Of a stretch of DNA of 64,000 bases, positions 58,241-64,000 are shown in pieces. Under the pieces are notes generated by a model. It did not search any database. It was given only the letters and a program-made list of their open reading frames with translations, and was not told the DNA's origin. Where the stretch lies: contig CM038052.1 in NCBI GenBank assembly GCA_021397845.1, positions 174,332,183 through 174,396,182 of the forward strand. Direction: 5' to 3'. The stretch is from Areca catechu (Eukaryota; Streptophyta; Magnoliopsida; Arecales; Arecaceae). Both the position numbers and the translations under genes were made by a program. The stretch's first letter is position 1; every line of letters starts with the position of its first letter.

Positions 58241-61200
58241 AATCTTGTGAGCTGTCATTCTGCTACTGCTACCATAGTAGGTGCATACTTTTAAAGTAGC
58301 GACATGGAGCACATGTGGACTAATGTCATGTCGTAGAAAATGATGATAGATATGGGTAAGAGTGAGAGAAACCTATGGCCATGACATGGGACCATCTCAT
58401 TTATCATCTCATCCCTTTTTAACTCCCCAAGTCTTTGCTCTCTTAAACTAGCTCTTGTGGTGGTTATGGGCTTGGATCTTTGCATTCCTCTCTGACAACG
58501 TGCCACCAATTCGGACCACCTTACCTCTCTAGTCTCCCTCTTTAGGTTAGCAAGTCTTATTTGTTTGGTTGTGGCCATGGAGTTGGGACGGAAAGCCGGT
58601 GGAGCCATGTCAAACAGTTGATCGAGAAGTCCATTTCCTTCGACCTGGACTCCATGGATTGCTCGGCGACAATGCCCATCATTTGTAAGCATAGTGGTTG
58701 GTATACCATATAATTGTACGGCTTCATTCTTTTGGGGGTGTTGGTCGAGTTAATATGTCACCATAATGGTAATTGCAACCCCCAAAATCCAAGAGTTTGC
58801 AGCGATAAAAAGGTGTAGTGAATGACTGCGTGCATGAACCTTGCGAGAGAACGGTCCATTATTATCGGTCAGAGGGTTTGGGTTGCATCGACTATTGGAT
58901 TGTGACTTTCATATAGATTTTAAGCCACTACAATACCTTTCTTTCTTCTGTTTGCATGGATGTCAAAATGAATATTATACAATTCGATGGTCGACGTCGT
59001 GAAAGCAAGCCAAAAAAGAAAAAGAAAACAATCATTCTGAAAGACACATCTAGAGCCCTTAGTTGGAGGGCATGCATAGATAGGCCAAGCCATGGGACCA
59101 TTTGATGGTATCACGAACCTTTGAGATGAATAGAGCAGCCTGTAATCTAGATCTATTAAGGTGGTGGTTACCAGGTCACCGTGCGATCGGGTTGTATCTA
59201 TCGTGCAAAAGAATGATTCACCTTGCATCAATTATTGGATCATGTAATGGCTTCTTCGAGAGTTATGCAGGTAGATAGAAGAAAGATGTTGCGATGCTTT
59301 GAAAGCTGTGCAATACATAATCCAACGGTTGACATTACAAAATAATATCTATCATTCTTTGGAAAGAAACAATCCGAACCGGGGAACGGACCCACTCAAA
59401 CTAGTATAATAGACCTCTGGGACACAGGTGGTGCAAGGTGAGCTTTTGTATCTAGCCCGGTAAGGAAGGAGTCAGGTTCATGATACAAGAAGAAAAAGTG
59501 GCATGATAACTTCTTTGAAGTGCTATAGTTTATGTTGGAACCTACTCAGCAAATATCATGGACTTATTGGTATTACAAGATTTAGGCCTTGTTTGGGTGC
59601 TCTGAGAAAAAAAAAATTCAGAAAATAAAAATACTCTTGATCAAATAATGCACCGAGTGATCACTGCAGGCAAAACATTTTCCAATTTTCTGGAACTTCA
59701 GGTGTCTGAATGGTCACAGCATTTTCTTTCAAGCATCAAAGAGCGAATCATGGTTAACACTGGCTGCATTCATGCAATTCTATGAGAAGCACCAACCGTT
59801 ACATCCTGATAGCTTTGGTTTCCATTATCCATATTGCAGTTTAACAAGTATCATGTAACCAGAGGAACCAAAAGATTAACAGGGGTATATGGAAATATAT
59901 AACAGCCAACGCAAAGAATCATTACGTTGGTGAAACCTACACAACTGGCCAAGAGTAAGATAAGGCACTTCAAAAATCATGATGTAGAACCATGTACAAT
60001 AGGTTTTAAAAAAATGATGAAATCACCAAGGGTATCCATCCATGGCTCTCATGGATCGAGCATGTCATAGGCATTGGTAGGTGCCTTAATCCAAAACATT
60101 TACAGAGAGAGCTAAGCACTCACAAAAACACGAGCAAGAATCATCCATCCTCAGCCCTCACAAAATATACATCAAGCATATTGTGGGCATGGAAGGGTGC
60201 CATCCTCCATTTAATGAACCAATATCTAGATCCATCAATAGAAGAACAAAGGATTACCGATCATCATATGCAGCTTTTGTATCTTGGTCCAGGAACCTGT
60301 AAGAAAGAGTGCTCCCTTCTATGGTACACTCAGGGATTATCATATGTAGCTTTTATACTCTTGCTGATCATCATACGTAGCTTCATGACTCTTTTTATCT
60401 GTACAGAAGTAGTCTGATGTCTCTATTCACCAATTGACATGGAGAAAAACATGACAACTAAACATACAGTAACAAATAAGAGAGCACCTTTCTGAGGGTG
60501 TTTCAGCTTTGAACATAACAATATGCATTCCCATTACCAACTTCTATGAGTTGGTTTGAAACTTGTCTCCCCATTTAGAGGCTCTGTCTTGTAATTTCAG
60601 GAATCTTAAAATTACCATTATAATGCGGGTGGTGCAATGGGCATAGGTGCAATGACCCTGAGATTTTGTATGTTCTCTCTAGCAAGCACTGGCTTGCTGT
60701 TTACTGAAATTGTGCATGAAGCATATAATTCAACAGTAGTGCAAACTGGAAGGTAGATTGTTTCTTTTTCCTGCTTTACAAGTTATTTTTATAATAGAAT
60801 TCAACACTCCATGCATAACAACTGCAATTTTATCAGATGTGCCTGAAGAGGATATTGCATAGCAATTGGCCACCTGCTCATTCCAACGAAAGCTTAAACA
60901 TATAAATTAGATAGACAGATAGATAAGAGAAAGAGAGTTGAAATTGTATTTTAAGGGCTTATTTGTTGGCAGAATTTTACAGGGGGACTGAGGACTATGT
61001 TTAGCTCTCAGGAATCATTTACCAACCCAGGGATAGCACTTCAGATTCTGTATCAATGGAAACGAGTTTGGCAATAATGTTGCTATCAAATCACTACCAA
61101 CCCAATATGAGATGCACTTCACCAGACAAACAAGAACATGGCATTATTGAGATCAACCGTATGATCCACATCCTCCTTAGTACACATTAGAATTTGGCCT

Positions 61201-61378
61201 CCATTAAATCATTTAACTCCATCTTGGATAACACCCTCTCCATTAAAGATCAAAACCATTCACCATAATTTCACCAAATGCCCCGGCAATACAAGCATCA
61301 CTCAAGACCAAACCCAAGTCAGACTGAAAAAAAGCATGGATTACATTAGTAAACATAGAACAATTTACTTATCTTTTA
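58241..61378. other. Intergenic DNA, no gene supported
   Basis: Minus frames at 58291-58692 (133 codons) and 58920-59231 (103 codons) have no motif, promoter or splice context I can defend. Near 59583, TTAGGCCTTGTTTGGGTG looks like one end of a Tourist-like MITE without a visible partner. Near 60955, TAAGGGCTTATTTGTTGG may be another. Confidence 0.5.
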
Positions 61379-61854
61379 GGCCTTGGTTGGGAGTTTTGGA
61401 AAGAAAAGAAAAGAGAGGAAAATATTAGTGAGAAGGGAAAAGAAAAGAAAGGAAAGGAAGTGCCTTTCTTTTTCTTTGGTTGGGAGTTGGAGAAAGGGAA
61501 AGGAAATAATTTCTGTTCATCATGATTGGAAATAGAGAAGAAAGGAAAGGAGAAGAAATGTTATAATTTTTTTTACTATTATACCTTAAACCAAGATGTT
61601 AGGTGTTGAAAATAGAGAAGAAATGAAAGGATAAAATAGGAATTATAAAAAATGACTAAACTCCAATTCCTTTCCCTCCTATTCCGCTCGATTTGAAAGA
61701 GAAAAAAACACGGAGTTGAGGGTATTAGTATTCCTTCTATTTCCTCCCGATTCCTTTTTTTTCATCCATAAAAAAACTTCCAACCAACGGAAAGTAAATA
61801 CTTTCTCTCCTATTCTTTTCTTCTCTCTCCTACTATGCTCTCCCAATCAAGCCC
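61379..61854. mobile_element. Tourist/PIF-Harbinger-like MITE (476 bp)
   Basis: Left end GGCCTTGGTTGGGAG; right end, reverse-complemented, GGGCTTGATTGGGAG. TTA target duplication at 61376-61378 and 61855-61857. The interior alternates purine-rich (AAAGGAAAGGAAG) and, towards the right, pyrimidine-rich sequence, so much of the element can fold back on itself. No coding capacity. Confidence 0.88.
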
Positions 61855-61857
61855 TTA

Positions 61858-62374
61858 GGCAAGACCGTAAATGAATAATCTGGGTAATGACCATTTGGAG
61901 TGATACTAGATTCTATGCTAATTAAAAAGATAAAGCAACGGAGCAGCTACAGTGAAAGAGCACCTTGAAGGAAGATGCGTAACCCATCACAAATTAGTAC
62001 AAACCATTATGCAAAAATATGTGAAACCCCTTGCCTCATAAAGACACTAATTTATCCACATATTGTGGCCTCCAAGTGCCATGCAGACCCACCAATCTTT
62101 AAAAAAACCCACCTGGAACATGAAAAGTAGGTATTACAAATGGAAATGCAGAAAAAAGCTTTTTGTTTCAAACTCGCTCATTATATGAAAAAAGCCAACC
62201 ATGAAATTGCAAAAGCAGCAAAAAAAAAATATTTTTATATCACGGTAAAATGCTGCTTCAGTAAGCTTCGGTCAACTCAAGTTGAATAAGACATCATAGG
62301 AGGATGCCTACAATAAAAAATAATAAAAAGAATATTTTCACATTGACATAATATTACACTGCAAAAGAATTTTC
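61858..62374. other. Spacer between two MITEs, no gene seen
   Basis: Unremarkable intergenic sequence with an A-run near 62219. Confidence 0.55.
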
Positions 62375-62377
62375 TAA

Positions 62378-63094
62378 GGATTCATTTAGTCCATGGGAAG
62401 CGGAGGGAGGAAAGGCATTTCCTGGAAAGTGGAGAGAAGCTTCCTTGTTTGGTTAGAGTTTTAAGAGAGAGAATGCAAAAAGATCTTCTCATGAGAAGAC
62501 ACTTCCCATATTTAATACATAGAAGGTGGGTTTTAGGACTTTCCATGGCATGATAAGTGATGGCCCTTTTTTTCTTTTCAAAAATATCTTTTCTAGACCC
62601 ACCGCTAATATTCTGCAAAATATTAATTAATGATTAAGATGAAATACCAAATAGTGATATTTATCTAAATATTTTAATATAATAAATTTATTAGAAATAT
62701 AAATATAATATTAAGTATAATATTATATTAATATAAATATTAATATATTATAAATATTATAATAAATTTATTTTATATTAATATAAATATTATAATATTT
62801 ATAATATGTTAATATTATATTAATATTAATATAGTATATTATTATTATTTAGATAAAGTTTGGGAGCAAAAATCTGTAATCTTATATTTATTTAGCATAG
62901 AATATGTATTTTACACGGTTTTCTCAGGAAAGTGGATGTTCAATCAAATATAAGCCGCTTTAAAATAAGTCACTTTTCGATGATAAACCAAACATGTTAA
63001 AATCCTATTCCCATGAAGTAACTTCCTGGAAAATAACTTTTCGAAAAATTATTTCCTAGGAAGAAAAGTTCTTCCCATGAATCAAACGGAGTCC
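62378..63094. mobile_element. Tourist/PIF-Harbinger-like MITE (717 bp) with AT core
   Basis: Left end GGATTCATTTAGTCCATGGG; right end, reverse-complemented, GGACTCCGTTTGATTCATGG. TAA duplication at 62375-62377 and 63095-63097. The core (62680-62850) is almost only A and T, and the flanks contain GGAAGT/ACTTCC words that can pair. It differs in sequence from the element at 61379 but has the same build. Confidence 0.88.
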
Positions 63095-63097
63095 TAA

Positions 63098-63457
63098 ATT
63101 AACACAAACCATTCTTATGTCCCTACTTAAGAATGCAAATGCTGGAAATAACTTGCATAATAGAATCAGTTATACTGTATGAAGCTAAGGTCCGGTCAAT
63201 AAGGCCGTGCACCTCAGTCTCCTTTCACAAAAACACTCTTCTTATTAGCAAATGCAACCATTCATATTCAATCTCTAAAAGAAAGAAAGAATTAGATGGC
63301 CTAGAAACAAGAAAAAAATTATCAAATCCACTCCAAACAAGCATGACTAATGACATCACAGCCATCCATCCCATGCTCCTCCTCTTGGATCAACTATAAG
63401 AATCACATGTGCCTAGCACTATCACCTCTCTTCCATTTCAATAATTTTTTTTCCTGG
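63098..63457 (-). other. Downstream region of the right-edge gene, probable 3' UTR
   Basis: No open frame of note. It follows the stop codon at 63458 on the minus strand and probably includes its 3' UTR. Confidence 0.45.
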
Positions 63458-63972
63458 TTAAAATAGCTCTGAAATATCATACTGCACCAGCTCTTCACCC
63501 AGCCTGAGAACTTGCAATCCTCTCTTCATGCTAACAAAAATTTATGATAAAGACTAAGAACCATTCAGTCTTTTATCATTTAATATTGCCATTCTGAACC
63601 TACAAATCATTATTTTTTTAAAAAAAATGATCAGCAGTTGATGTTTCTCATACTAATTCTTTAAGACACCAAGTACATAATTTCTTAGGAATCCTGCTTT
63701 CCAGCGCCAAAAGCTACACGCCTATACCTGCCCTGCCAATGGTTATGATAGAACAGTTTTCTTCCTCACTCCAAATTTTTAAACAGTTATCATGCAGAAA
63801 CTACCTTGATTTTAAAGTACTATAGGTGTATGGAATCTTTTGAACCGAGTAGCGTCAATAGTTCTAAGCCCTTAATGGACCACAGAAGTGTTGCATGACA
63901 TACCTGATGTAAGTGTTCAAACCAGCTGAATGCTCAGTATACTCGTGTACAATGATTACTACCCGAAGGCAC
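63458..63972 (-). CDS. 3' end of an unrecognised gene (last two exons; 5' part outside the window)
   Basis: Penultimate exon 63904-63972: acceptor TTCAG, then one base completing a codon, then CLRVVIIVHEYTEHSAGLNT and YI, donor GTATGT. Last exon 63458-63530: acceptor TTTTTGTTAG, the joined codon AG|C gives Ser, then MKRGLQVLRLGEELVQYDIS and ELF before TAA. Both splice sites are good and phases match (2 plus 1). The C-terminus is soluble and amphipathic. I do not recognise the family. Alternative exons between 63531 and 63903 cannot be excluded. Confidence 0.65.
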
Positions 63973-64000
63973 CTGAACAATATTTCTTATTTCAGACAAC

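Noticed and set aside
58291..59231. Minus frames of 133 and 103 codons
   Set aside because: Hydrophilic, motif-free peptides without promoter, splice sites or repeat in the window; not enough to call a gene.

Overview
This 64 kb window is nuclear plant DNA: AT-rich, intron-containing genes, GT-AG splicing, and LTR retrotransposons of the SIRE-type Copia and Tat-type Gypsy groups plus Tourist-like MITEs. Gene style and protein sequences suggest a flowering plant, perhaps a non-grass monocot such as a palm. That guess is weak and rests only on general impression.

Four host genes can be supported. (1) A RanBP2-type zinc-finger gene on the + strand (about 50-11550, 5' end outside the window). 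It has six visible exons, and a 5.3 kb Copia element sits antisense inside its second visible intron. (2) A + strand gene for a 345-residue coiled-coil protein (25765-27298), with a non-coding first exon just downstream of an AT-rich tandem array. (3) A complete seven-exon LOG-type cytokinin-activating gene on the - strand (34390-37889), the best-supported call here. (4) The last two exons of an unrecognised - strand gene at the right edge (63458-63972).

Much of the rest is transposable elements. A decayed Copia lies at 3294-8551. A pol-less SIRE-type Copia lies at 13173-19677, with a foreign LTR-like block nested in it. A GC-rich LTR-like block at 19690-21150 carries a 61-bp minisatellite with a 184-bp higher-order period. 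A very old Copia lies at 39810-45110. A Gypsy element with an intact GGTTG target-site duplication lies at 46045-54514; it has lost protease, RT and RNase H, and carries a split gene in antisense to its own gag-pol. That antisense gene is interrupted by a solo SIRE LTR (48983-50344, TSD AACTC). Three Tourist/PIF-Harbinger-like MITEs (28946-29852, 61379-61854, 62378-63094) have 3-bp TTA/TAA duplications.

The genes show no operon-like or pathway relation. Most biological interest lies in the antisense retrotransposon gene, the nested insertion history, the palindromic 21-bp minisatellite shared by the SIRE LTRs, and the unidentified conserved-looking exons at the right edge. About half of the window (notably 29.9-34.3, 38-39.8, 54.5-61.3 kb) holds no gene I can support.
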